Source: Clostridiales bacterium
GTDB taxonomy: Bacteria; Bacillota; Clostridia; Peptostreptococcales; Anaerovoracaceae
NCBI GenBank assembly: GCA_022780965.1
Contig: JALEUQ010000018.1
Coordinates: 1 to 35,305 of the forward strand
Reading direction: 5' to 3'
Length of the DNA: 35,305 bases
Below, piece by piece: positions 16,996-24,487 of this stretch (its first letter is position 1; each line of letters begins with the position of its first letter). Under the pieces are notes generated by a model that made no database searches, had not been told where the DNA came from, and worked only from the letters and a program-made list of their open reading frames with translations. Made by a program: the position numbers and the translations under genes.

Positions 16996-17394
16996 CTATA
17001 ATTCTGCTGCTCGCTCGCTGATTTCTCCTGTTGTTTCATCGATGAACTCAAACGGATGTGCCTCATCTTCATTCAGCGAGTCCGCCGATTTCTCAGTTGA
17101 ATCAGTCTCAATGCACAAATCTTCAGATGACTCTGGTGCATCCTCTCTCATGCTTCCTCTATGTCGTCTGCGCATCACTTCCAGAAGGGTTCTCATTTCG
17201 TTCTCTCTCAAAGTAATGCCCTTGGACATTCTCTCATGAGACGGGTCCCATTCTCTGATGTCGTACTTGCCGGGAGCATTGTTCCAGCTGACCAGATTAA
17301 TCTCCTTCTTCCAGCCTGTGGTGTATGTCGCCAGCACTCCGATATGTTCAATAATATCGAATGTAATTTCTCCGTTAACGTTATCTCTTGACAT
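16996..17394 (-). CDS. PC4/YdbC-family single-stranded DNA-binding protein with acidic tail
   Basis: Residues 1-75 match the YdbC branch of the PC4 ssDNA-binding fold: EITFDIIEHIGVLATYTTGW, KKEINLVSWNNAPGKYDIREW, DPSHERMSKGITLRENEM. PC4-fold proteins bind single-stranded DNA as dimers. Family members are often about 75 residues; this one has 132. The extra part is an acidic, Ser/Glu/Asp-rich tail (ESSEDLCIETDSTEKSADSL ...) preceded by basic RRRHRGSMR. The ATG at 17394 has AAAGGAGAT upstream. It is a single-gene unit with its own promoter. Family assignment is firm; the cellular role is not known from sequence. Confidence 0.87.
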   Translation of the reverse strand: MSRDNVNGEITFDIIEHIGVLATYTTGWKKEINLVSWNNAPGKYDIREWDPSHERMSKGITLRENEMRTLLEVMRRRHRGSMREDAPESSEDLCIETDSTEKSADSLNEDEAHPFEFIDETTGEISERAAEL

Positions 17395-17426
17395 ATTATC
17401 TCCTTTCGTACAATACCCTTATTTGT

Positions 17427-17454
17427 ATTATACACGGCTGGTAATATTTGTCAA
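17427..17454 (-). promoter_or_regulatory. Promoter of the ydbC-like gene
   Basis: A consensus -35 TTGACA (17449-17454), a 16-nt spacer and a consensus -10 TATAAT (17427-17432) on the minus strand, 33 nt before the start codon. The 23-nt tandem repeat begins 3 nt upstream of the -35 box. Confidence 0.8.
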
Positions 17455-17457
17455 TTA

Positions 17458-17503
17458 TTGTTTGGTGACGGGCAATGCACTTGTTTGGTAACGGGCAAAG
17501 CAC
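17458..17503. repeat. Two tandem copies of a 23-nt repeat upstream of the ydbC promoter
   Basis: Units 17458-17480 and 17481-17503 are identical at 21 of 23 positions; both read TTGTTTGG at the left and end in GCAC. They abut the -35 box, so they are placed as an activator or repressor site would be. The sequence differs from the 23-nt repeat at the kinase promoter, but copy number and period are the same. Confidence 0.65.
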
Positions 17504-17661
17504 TTCACGTTCGGGCTGCTTCTGGTTGAGTCTGTCAGATACGTGGCTGCTCTCGCTCTGCTCTGGGGCATCCATGTGTTCAGCTTAATTCGCTAATGAA
17601 TGTGTCCAGGATTCTGGGTACATATCACATATTGCCTCGGGGTTTTCTATTTGTATGCGCT
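17504..17661. other. Non-coding spacer downstream of the aminotransferase gene
   Basis: About 160 nt between the aminotransferase stop and the ydbC promoter repeats. I see no ORF with a ribosome binding site, no RNA gene and no convincing terminator hairpin, so the end of the aroD-aminotransferase transcript is not defined. Confidence 0.5.
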
Positions 17662-18906
17662 TTAGGATAATTCTTCCATTGCTTTCTTGATCATTGCTGG
17701 AATTTTGCGGCATGCTGTTTCTGATATTGAAGCAACTGACACTCTGATGCCCTTGCCCATTGGAATGAGGAATACGCCTTCCTTTTCCAGCTTAGCGCAT
17801 ACGCCTTCAGGATCGTCACACGGAATTGATACGAAGAATCCTGCATCAAACGGAACGATTTCAAGCCCCACCTTGTCAGCTTCCTCTTCGAAACCTCTGC
17901 CTCTTGCCAGCAGCATGTTTCTGTAGTGAGCTCTCTCTTCTGACACCTTGGCCAGCAGTTCTTCATCCGCATAAATCTTTGTCAGGATGGTCTGTGCGAA
18001 TCTTGTGCCGTTTGACCATGTGCCTCTTGATGAGAATTCGCAGATCTGCTTGAATTCCTCTGCGATTGCTTCAGTTCTGGCGAGGCAGATCATTGCTCCG
18101 CATCTTGCACCGTAAAGTGTGTAAGTCTTGCTCATGCTGTACGCAATGATAGGGAGCACGTTCTCAGGCATTGTTTCCAGCTTAGGCAGGAAGCTTCTGT
18201 ATTCTTCTTCGTCACCAGCGAAATCTATGTATGCTGCGTCTACCAGCAGAATGATCGGCTTGCCTGCTGCTGCCGCTTCAGTAAGAACAGCTGTAACCTT
18301 GTCCCAGTCATCATCAGTCAGTGAATAACCTGTAGGATTGTGTGCAGGTGTGTTCAGGATGATTACCAGGCTGTTCTGGTTTGCCAGAAGTTCTGTTACT
18401 GACGCCTTGAATGAATCGCCGTTAAAAGTCCTCTCATCGTTGAAGAGTTCGAATGTAGCAACATCTCTGCCGATTTCTGTTGCAATTGTCTTATATGGAC
18501 CCCAGTGCCAGTCTGTAGTCAGAATCTTGTCGCCCGGCTCGGAATAGATTGAAACTGTGTTTCTCAGTGAGCCTGTGCCGCCCGGTGTAGCTGCAGCTTC
18601 CACGAAGCCCTTAGGCTGGTATGAACCCAGAGCTGCCTTTTTGGCCGCTTCTCTGAACCCTTCGAGCCCTCTGATAGGCGCATAAGCCGCATAATCTTCA
18701 GGAGCCAGTGACTTGAACACTTTGTCCACAGATGAAAGCACAACAAGCTTGCCCTCGTCATCCATGAGGGTTCCGATTGTTGCGTTGATAACTTTGTCTT
18801 CACCTACTTCAGCCATCATTGCCTTGGCTCTGTTGCTGATGCCGAAGTTCTTGTCCTCTTTCGGAATGTTTCTTCCGTTCTGTCTTGCTAGAATGAAATC
18901 TGCCAT
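17662..18906 (-). CDS. Class I/II PLP-dependent aminotransferase
   Basis: A 414-residue fold-type I aminotransferase. Visible active-site elements are N190 (AHNPTG), D223 (VDAAYIDF), the Schiff-base lysine K260 (YSMSKTYTLYG) and the carboxylate-binding R388 (GKGIRVSVAS). W133 in TDWHWGPY resembles the aromatic residue stacking on PLP in aspartate/aromatic aminotransferases. It probably transfers amino groups between an aspartate or aromatic amino acid and a 2-oxo acid; the exact substrate cannot be read. AAAGGAG precedes the ATG. It lies 18 nt after trmB as the last gene of the aroD operon. Placement with aroD makes a role in aromatic amino-acid synthesis attractive, but that is inference. 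Confidence 0.88.
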   Translation of the reverse strand: MADFILARQNGRNIPKEDKNFGISNRAKAMMAEVGEDKVINATIGTLMDDEGKLVVLSSVDKVFKSLAPEDYAAYAPIRGLEGFREAAKKAALGSYQPKGFVEAAATPGGTGSLRNTVSIYSEPGDKILTTDWHWGPYKTIATEIGRDVATFELFNDERTFNGDSFKASVTELLANQNSLVIILNTPAHNPTGYSLTDDDWDKVTAVLTEAAAAGKPIILLVDAAYIDFAGDEEEYRSFLPKLETMPENVLPIIAYSMSKTYTLYGARCGAMICLARTEAIAEEFKQICEFSSRGTWSNGTRFAQTILTKIYADEELLAKVSEERAHYRNMLLARGRGFEEEADKVGLEIVPFDAGFFVSIPCDDPEGVCAKLEKEGVFLIPMGKGIRVSVASISETACRKIPAMIKKAMEELS

Positions 18907-18924
18907 ACTTGTCTCTCCTTTGCT

Positions 18925-19572
18925 CTAAAGCATAATCTTAACATAATTAATGTTCTTGCCTTGTTCATAAAACTTATGCTCGTATTCTGTCATTGTCAGT
19001 CTGGAATCATACTGACTGCCGTGCAGATTACGAGTTTGCTCCATGATAGCATAATTTGTTTCGCCGATTTCTTCAAGAGTAAATTCAAATAAATCGTCAT
19101 TATCTGTCTTGAATTCGACGAAACCTCCCTCCTTAACAACCTGACCGTAGTTCATCAGTCGATTGCGATGAGTGAGTCTGCGTTTGGCATGGCGTGCTTT
19201 GGGCCATGGATCGCTGAAGTTAAGATAGATGCCTGCGAGAGACTCAGGCGCAAAAAGGTCCCGCATGTCGTTGACGAAGGTGCACATGAATCTAAGGTTG
19301 TCAAGAGGCACGCCCTCTTCCCGGAGTTCCAGAACCTTTTCCATGGCTCTAAGGATTACCGTTTCCTGGCCTTCAATTGCCACGAAATTGCATTCCGGAT
19401 TGTCCATCGCCTTTTTTATGATGAAATTGCCTTTGCCGCAGCCGATTTCAACGAAAGTGTTCGCATCACGTCCGAAATATTCCTGCCACTTGTCAGGCTC
19501 CGGATTATCTATCATAAGTTCTGCGCACTCTTCCAGTCTGCGGTCCAGGTCTTTAGCTTTTCTCTGTCTCAT
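18925..19572 (-). CDS. trmB: tRNA (guanine-N7)-methyltransferase
   Basis: Makes m7G46 in the variable loop of many tRNAs using S-adenosylmethionine. The 215-residue product has the SAM-binding motif FVEIGCGKGNFI, the FVAIEGQ region, and the TrmB signature NFSDPWPKARHAKRRLTH. The ORF track start lies 123 nt upstream inside ecfT; the ATG at 19572 overlaps the ecfT stop as ATGA and gives the family N-terminus MRQRKAKDLDRRLEE. Translation is therefore coupled to ecfT. Confidence 0.95.
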   Translation of the reverse strand: MRQRKAKDLDRRLEECAELMIDNPEPDKWQEYFGRDANTFVEIGCGKGNFIIKKAMDNPECNFVAIEGQETVILRAMEKVLELREEGVPLDNLRFMCTFVNDMRDLFAPESLAGIYLNFSDPWPKARHAKRRLTHRNRLMNYGQVVKEGGFVEFKTDNDDLFEFTLEEIGETNYAIMEQTRNLHGSQYDSRLTMTEYEHKFYEQGKNINYVKIML

Positions 19573-20369
19573 ATCAGTATTCTTTCTAAAATTATTACTG
19601 CCAGGAATGCTGCCGTCAGCACGAATCCAACTGCATCGTTTCCTCCCAGTTTCACTGCATTCATTCTTGTTCTTTTGCCGCTGCCGCCGTAGCATCGCGA
19701 CTCCATGGCCATTGCCAGGTCCTGTGCAATTCTGAAAGCGCTTATGAACAGCGGTACCAGAATAGGTATCAGAGACATGGCTCGCCTGATAATGTTTCCC
19801 GTTTCGAAGTCTGCGCCTCTTGCCTGCTGCGCTTTCATTATCTTGTCCGTTTCCTCAAGGAGTGTCGGAATGAATCTGAGGGCAATAGTCATCATCATGG
19901 CAAGATCGTGAGCCGGCAGCCCAACCTTCTCGAATGGTTTAAGAAGGCTCTCTATTCCGTCGGTAAGATTGATTGGTTTGGTGGTCAGTGTAAGCATTGA
20001 TGCTCCGATAATCAGAAGCACCAGTCTTATCCCCATGAAAACTGCTGTATGCAGCCCCTGCTCTGTTATGGTCAGAAATCCCCATTTGACAAGAACATCT
20101 CCCGGAATCATAAACAGATTGAGAATGAATGTCAGTGCTATTATAAAAAACACCGGCTTCAGTCCTCTCAGCAGAAATTTGAGAGGCACCCCGGAAATCA
20201 CAATTACTGCCGCCAGAGCCAGAAACGCAATGGCAAATCCGATGAAATCCGGTACAACAAATATAGCGGCCACATATACCAGTGTCGCTATTATTTTTGT
20301 TCGTGGATCCAGTCTGTGTACCCAGGAACTGCCGGGATAATATTGTCCAAGAGTTATATCTCTGATCAT
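19569..20369 (-). CDS. ecfT: ECF transporter transmembrane subunit EcfT
   Basis: The T component of an energy-coupling factor vitamin/metal transporter couples the two ATPases to a substrate-binding S component. The 266-residue product starts MIRDITLGQYYPGSSWVHRLDPRTK, typical for EcfT, has five or six hydrophobic spans, and carries the first coupling-helix motif AQQARGAD and a second AMESRCYGG in place of the usual A-R-G. It overlaps ecfA2 upstream by ATGA and trmB downstream by ATGA. Confidence 0.95.
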   Translation of the reverse strand: MIRDITLGQYYPGSSWVHRLDPRTKIIATLVYVAAIFVVPDFIGFAIAFLALAAVIVISGVPLKFLLRGLKPVFFIIALTFILNLFMIPGDVLVKWGFLTITEQGLHTAVFMGIRLVLLIIGASMLTLTTKPINLTDGIESLLKPFEKVGLPAHDLAMMMTIALRFIPTLLEETDKIMKAQQARGADFETGNIIRRAMSLIPILVPLFISAFRIAQDLAMAMESRCYGGSGKRTRMNAVKLGGNDAVGFVLTAAFLAVIILERILI

Positions 20370-21217
20370 TTGCCAAAAACCTCAACGATTCTGTCTGCTG
20401 CCTGCGAAATTGTCAGGCAGTCAGTATCTATTTCAATACCCTCGTCTCTCAGTCTGCCAAGAAGTTTAGATGCGGCAGGTACTTCAAGCCCTATTGCCGT
20501 AAGCTCGTCCCTTCTGGCGAACACCTGACCGGGAGTGCCGTTCATTACAACAGTTCCTTTGTTCATTACGAGAACCCTGTCTGACATTGCGGCTATATCA
20601 TCCATGTCATGAGATACAAGTATTATTATATTATTCTCTTCTTCATGTATGGCTCTTACCATGTCCAGAATGTCTCTGTGCGCCTTGGGATTAAGGCCTG
20701 CAGTAGGTTCATCCAGAATAAGCACTTCGGGTTTCATTGCAATGACACCTGCAATCGCCACCCTTCGCTTCTGACCGCCCGAGAGTTCAAAAGGCGACGC
20801 GTTTTTCACCTGTTCGTAGTCAAGGCCCACAAGCTCCAGCGCATCTTTGACTCTCCTGTCGATTTCCTCCTGCTCAAGTCCCAGGTTAGAGGGACCGTAT
20901 GCAACATCCTTGGCTACAGTTTCTTCAAACAGCTGGTACTCCGGATACTGGAACACAAGCCCTATCCTCTTCCTCACATCCAGCATGGAAGTGCTGCTGT
21001 CGGTAATGACGGTGTCACCTACCACTATTGTCCCTGATTTAGGTTTAAGCAGTCCGTTAAGCTGCTGAAGCAGTGTCGACTTGCCCGAACCTGTATGTCC
21101 GATGATTCCGACGATTTCGCCGTCTTCCAGTCTGAAATTAACGTTATCAAGAGCAAGGGTTTCCCCCGGGAAACCCTCATTGTAAACATAATTAAGATTT
21201 TTTACTTCTATTGACAT
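20366..21217 (-). CDS. ecfA2: ECF transporter ATPase EcfA2
   Basis: One of two ABC ATPases of the energy-coupling factor module. In the 283 residues I see Walker A GHTGSGKSTLLQQL, Q-loop VFQYPEYQLFEETV, ABC signature ELSGGQKRRVAIAG and Walker B EVLILDEPTAGLNPK. The DEPTAGL form is typical of the A2 partner. A C-terminal extension of about 50 residues follows, as is usual. Its start overlaps ecfA1 by 10 nt and its stop overlaps ecfT. Confidence 0.94.
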   Translation of the reverse strand: MSIEVKNLNYVYNEGFPGETLALDNVNFRLEDGEIVGIIGHTGSGKSTLLQQLNGLLKPKSGTIVVGDTVITDSSTSMLDVRKRIGLVFQYPEYQLFEETVAKDVAYGPSNLGLEQEEIDRRVKDALELVGLDYEQVKNASPFELSGGQKRRVAIAGVIAMKPEVLILDEPTAGLNPKAHRDILDMVRAIHEEENNIIILVSHDMDDIAAMSDRVLVMNKGTVVMNGTPGQVFARRDELTAIGLEVPAASKLLGRLRDEGIEIDTDCLTISQAADRIVEVFGK

Positions 21218-22038
21218 AAGAACCTCACAAGCTGCTCTTCTTCAATAATATCACCTGGAACATCCATTCCGCGGCTGCGAAGTTCCTCTGCCAGTTCAAC
21301 AACAGGCGGAACGCCCAGACTTATCTCGCGGAGCACGTCGATGCTCCTGAATATTTCAACAGGTGCTCCCTGCAGTTTCACCTGTCCCCTGTCCATAACT
21401 ATAATCTCGTCTGCCTGCGCAGCCTCCTCCATAAAATGAGTAATGAGAATGGTGGTAATGCCCTGACTGTTCAGCTCCCTGACAATCTCCAGAACCTCCC
21501 TGCGCCCTTTGGGGTCCAGCATTGCCGTAGGTTCGTCAAATACAATGCATTCCGGTCTCATGGCAACTGCACCTGCTATGGCAATCCTCTGCTTCTGTCC
21601 GCCGCTCAGCTGATGAGGCGCCTTGTTTCTCAGATGATACATGTCAACCCGCTTGAGGGCGTCGTCAACTCTCCGCCTGATTTCTGCAGGATCAACACCC
21701 AGGTTCTCCGGACCGAATGCCACATCATCCTCCACAATGGACGAAACTATCTGGTTATCCGGATTCTGAAACACCATCGCCACCCTGGATCTGATGTCCC
21801 ATATCCTGCTGTCGTCTGCAGTATCCATGCCGTCCACCAGAATTCTGCCTGATGTGGGCACCAGCAGCCCGTTGAGATTTCTTGCGAGAGTAGATTTACC
21901 CGAGCCGTTCTGCCCTATGATGGCCGTGAAGCTTCCCTTCTCGATGGTGAAGCTCACATCATCTATGGCTCTTGTTTTCTCTGTCCCGTCTTTATCATAT
22001 TCAAATGTCAGGTTCTCTACTCTGATAAAATCTGTCAC
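21208..22038 (-). CDS. ecfA1: ECF transporter ATPase EcfA1
   Basis: Partner ATPase of EcfA2. The 276-residue product has Walker A GQNGSGKSTLARNL, Q-loop VFQNPDNQIVSSIVEDD, signature LSGGQKQRIAIAG and Walker B CIVFDEPTAMLDPKGR; the DEPTAML form is typical of A1. Its ATG shares one base with the aroD stop. ECF modules usually follow rplQ in Firmicutes; here they lie in a separate operon upstream of the S10 cluster, together with aroD and trmB. No S component is encoded here. Confidence 0.94.
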   Translation of the reverse strand: MTDFIRVENLTFEYDKDGTEKTRAIDDVSFTIEKGSFTAIIGQNGSGKSTLARNLNGLLVPTSGRILVDGMDTADDSRIWDIRSRVAMVFQNPDNQIVSSIVEDDVAFGPENLGVDPAEIRRRVDDALKRVDMYHLRNKAPHQLSGGQKQRIAIAGAVAMRPECIVFDEPTAMLDPKGRREVLEIVRELNSQGITTILITHFMEEAAQADEIIVMDRGQVKLQGAPVEIFRSIDVLREISLGVPPVVELAEELRSRGMDVPGDIIEEEQLVRFLCQ

Positions 22039-22850
22039 TATTTTGCCCCATATACTTCGTCAAGTTTCTCAGCAAGTCTGCCTGCCTCAATCTGTCCCGG
22101 CGCAGACGCTCTGTCCAGAGCCGCGAAAGTAATCACAGAACCGTACTTGCCTCCTATAACTCGTGTCGCTGCTCCTGCCTTACCCATGGCCATTGTAATG
22201 ACCGGACCTATTTTTTCTCTGGTAAGATACGCAGTTGCGCGTATCATTTCCTTGGCGTCATCTGTGTCATGAGCCATTGCAGCCACCTTGTACATATCGC
22301 CTTTGTAGTTTGTCATGGCGCCGACAAGCCTTACGATGTCCTTTGACGGAATCATCTCATCAAACTCGTGATATGAAAGTATAACTCTAGCACCCAGCTC
22401 ATGCAGCTTCTTCACTCGTGCAGCAAGCAGATTGCCGCCGATACCGCCGTTCTTCTTCTTGAGGCCTCTAATTTCAACGTCCACAAGATCCACCAGATTG
22501 GACTCGGCAACGAATTCCTGAATACCCTCAATCTGCTCATTGCTCAGCTCAATGCATCCCCCCTGCCTGCCGGTTCTCAATGTGAAAATCAGCGGCATTT
22601 CACCAATTATTTCTCTGATGCCGTCAAGGATGTTGAGCATTTCCAGATAAATATCTGTCTTTACCAGTTTTTCCTCTATATTGTCAATTTCAGCAAGATA
22701 GAAGTCCGCTCTCCATTCAATTACCTGAACGGGTCTGCTTACCGCCTTCTCACACTGCTGAATTATTTCCTCGTATGTCTTACCTGTTAAAGAGATTGCA
22801 ACCTGTGGTCTTCCAGTTTCAAAATTAACATTTCTGATTTGTAAACTCAT
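22038..22850 (-). CDS. aroD: 3-dehydroquinate dehydratase, type I
   Basis: Third step of the shikimate pathway: 3-dehydroquinate to 3-dehydroshikimate through a Schiff base. The 270-residue product carries EWRAD (45-49), the catalytic H161 (ILSYHEF), the Schiff-base K188 (DMYKVAAM) and R230 (GAATRVIGG). Length is slightly above the usual 250. It starts with ATG and GGAGA upstream, and it is the first gene of the aroD-ecfA1-ecfA2-ecfT-trmB-aminotransferase operon, divergent from a MocR-type regulator. Other aro genes are not present in the window. Confidence 0.95.
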   Translation of the reverse strand: MSLQIRNVNFETGRPQVAISLTGKTYEEIIQQCEKAVSRPVQVIEWRADFYLAEIDNIEEKLVKTDIYLEMLNILDGIREIIGEMPLIFTLRTGRQGGCIELSNEQIEGIQEFVAESNLVDLVDVEIRGLKKKNGGIGGNLLAARVKKLHELGARVILSYHEFDEMIPSKDIVRLVGAMTNYKGDMYKVAAMAHDTDDAKEMIRATAYLTREKIGPVITMAMGKAGAATRVIGGKYGSVITFAALDRASAPGQIEAGRLAEKLDEVYGAK

Positions 22851-22887
22851 AGTCTCTCCTCTTTCTTTAATAATACCTTGAATAAAT

Positions 22888-22916
22888 ATTATAGCATTTT
22901 TAACAACTGATTTGAA
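22888..22916 (-). promoter_or_regulatory. Promoter of the aroD operon
   Basis: TGCTATAAT on the minus strand (-10 at 22888-22893 with an extended TG) about 40 nt before the aroD start codon. A weak -35, TTCAAA, lies 17 nt upstream (22911-22916). It faces away from the regulator gene. Confidence 0.6.
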
Positions 22917-23011
22917 TGACTATTTATCCAATCATGAAAAGGCTCATGGAAAGGCTCCGAGTTCTTTTGTGCCTGACAATTCTCTTTGTGCCTCAGCGTA
23001 TCTGCTCAGCG

Positions 23012-23040
23012 TTTACTATAATACAACAATATTGTATACT
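23012..23040 (+). promoter_or_regulatory. Promoter of the MocR-type gene, with inverted repeat
   Basis: TTTACT (23012-23017), a 17-nt spacer and TATACT (23035-23040) on the plus strand, 50 nt before the ATG. The spacer holds the palindrome ACAATATTGT. Related AATACAA and ATATACAA copies flank it (23020-23053), so autoregulation is plausible. A TATAAT at 23017-23022 is an alternative -10 but has no good -35. Confidence 0.55.
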
Positions 23041-23089
23041 GCTTAATATACAAAAATTATATTTTTTCTAATTACAGTTGGAGGTGGAA

Positions 23090-24487
23090 ATGATTTCCTT
23101 ATTTCCTCATATAGATGAGCACAGGCACGAACCTTACTACCATCAGTTATATAAATATATACGCGACGAAATAACCGCCGGCAAAATCCCGGCAGGCGAG
23201 AAACTGCCTTCTCTCAGGTCCCTTGCCAAATCCACAGGGCTCAGTATTACCACCGTTGATCAGGCCTACAGCCAGCTGACTGTAGAAGGCTACATCGAAA
23301 GCCGCCCTCAGTCAGGATATTTCGTTAATGATGTAAATTACTCTTACTCAGATGGCATTTCACCGGAGCAGGAACTGTTCAGCAGCGACGTTTCCATAAT
23401 CGACGACAGCATTTCTGCCAGTTCATCAGCTTATTACCACGATCCGGAATGCTTCGACTTCAACAAGTGGAAAAAGTGCATGAACAAAATTATCAACGAG
23501 TACCCTCAGGCTTTGATGTTCGAAGGGGAACCGCAGGGTGAAATTGCTCTGCGCGCTGAAATTGCCAAGTACCTGTATCTTTCCCGCGGCGTATCATGTT
23601 CACCTGATCAGATTATCATCGGTGCAGGTACCCAGCAGATAACTAACCATATTGCCACCATGCTCCGCAAACTGCATGTGGAGCACGTTGCCATCGAAAG
23701 TCCAGGCTACAAGCCGGTTCGCAGCACTTTTCGCGACAGAGGCTTCGCCATAACTGACGTTGACGTTAATGATTCAGGAATAATCATCGAGAAGCTTCCT
23801 GCCAATATTAAAACAGCCACATACGTAAGTCCTTCCAACCACGTATTTACAGGTGCTGTTATGCCCATAGGACGTCGCTATCAGCTCATTAACTGGGCTG
23901 TCGAGAACGACAGCTACATCATAGAGGACGACTACGACAGCGAACTCAGATACTTCGGCAGACCGATACCTGCCCTCAAGAGTCTTAAGGATTACGACAG
24001 AGTAATATATCTGGGCTCATTTTCCAGCACTCTTTTCGCTGCTGTCAAAATAAGTTACATGGTGCTTCCAAGGCACATGGCCGAAATGTTCCAGTCCATG
24101 GCACGCGATTATACTCAAACATGCTCCAAGCTGGAACAGCTTTCACTGGCAATGTTCATGGAAACCGGCAACTACCAGACTCACCTGAAGAAACTGCGTA
24201 AGCTTTACTCAAACAAGCTTAACACAGTCATCAATTATCTGAGCGAACACGGCGGTGATTTCATCGAAATGAAGAGTTCATCTTCCGGCATAAATCTGCT
24301 TATAAGAATCAATACGGACAAAAGTCCCGAAGCAATTAAAAAGGATGCCATTAATCATGGCATCCAGGTTGTTCCACTTCAGGAGAAAAATCTCTTTCTT
24401 CTGTACTATAATCAGATTCCTCTGGATCGAATTCCTCAGGCCCTGGATGATCTTCTCTCCTCATGGAGACAGCCTTCACAAGCATAG
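23090..24487 (+). CDS. MocR/GntR-family regulator lacking the PLP lysine
   Basis: Residues 10-80 are a GntR-type winged helix-turn-helix (LPSLRSLAKSTGLSITTVDQAY, ESRPQSGYFV). The remainder is a fold-type I aminotransferase-like domain with the MocR motifs EDDYDSELRYFG and VIYLGSFSSTLFAAVKISYM. In MocR proteins such as GabR and PdxR the second motif reads FSKTL, with the lysine holding PLP; here residue 313 is Ser (AGC at 24026-24028). Covalent PLP binding is therefore doubtful. The TTG start of the ORF track was rejected: GGAGGTGG sits just before the ATG at 23090. It is divergent from aroD, its possible target. The 3' end overlaps yfhO by 137 nt, antisense. Confidence 0.9.
   Translation: MISLFPHIDEHRHEPYYHQLYKYIRDEITAGKIPAGEKLPSLRSLAKSTGLSITTVDQAYSQLTVEGYIESRPQSGYFVNDVNYSYSDGISPEQELFSSDVSIIDDSISASSSAYYHDPECFDFNKWKKCMNKIINEYPQALMFEGEPQGEIALRAEIAKYLYLSRGVSCSPDQIIIGAGTQQITNHIATMLRKLHVEHVAIESPGYKPVRSTFRDRGFAITDVDVNDSGIIIEKLPANIKTATYVSPSNHVFTGAVMPIGRRYQLINWAVENDSYIIEDDYDSELRYFGRPIPALKSLKDYDRVIYLGSFSSTLFAAVKISYMVLPRHMAEMFQSMARDYTQTCSKLEQLSLAMFMETGNYQTHLKKLRKLYSNKLNTVINYLSEHGGDFIEMKSSSSGINLLIRINTDKSPEAIKKDAINHGIQVVPLQEKNLFLLYYNQIPLDRIPQALDDLLSSWRQPSQA

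Noticed and set aside
17208-17435. 75-residue minus-strand ORF overlapping the ydbC-like gene
   Set aside because: Out of frame with the well-conserved YdbC domain and running through its promoter.
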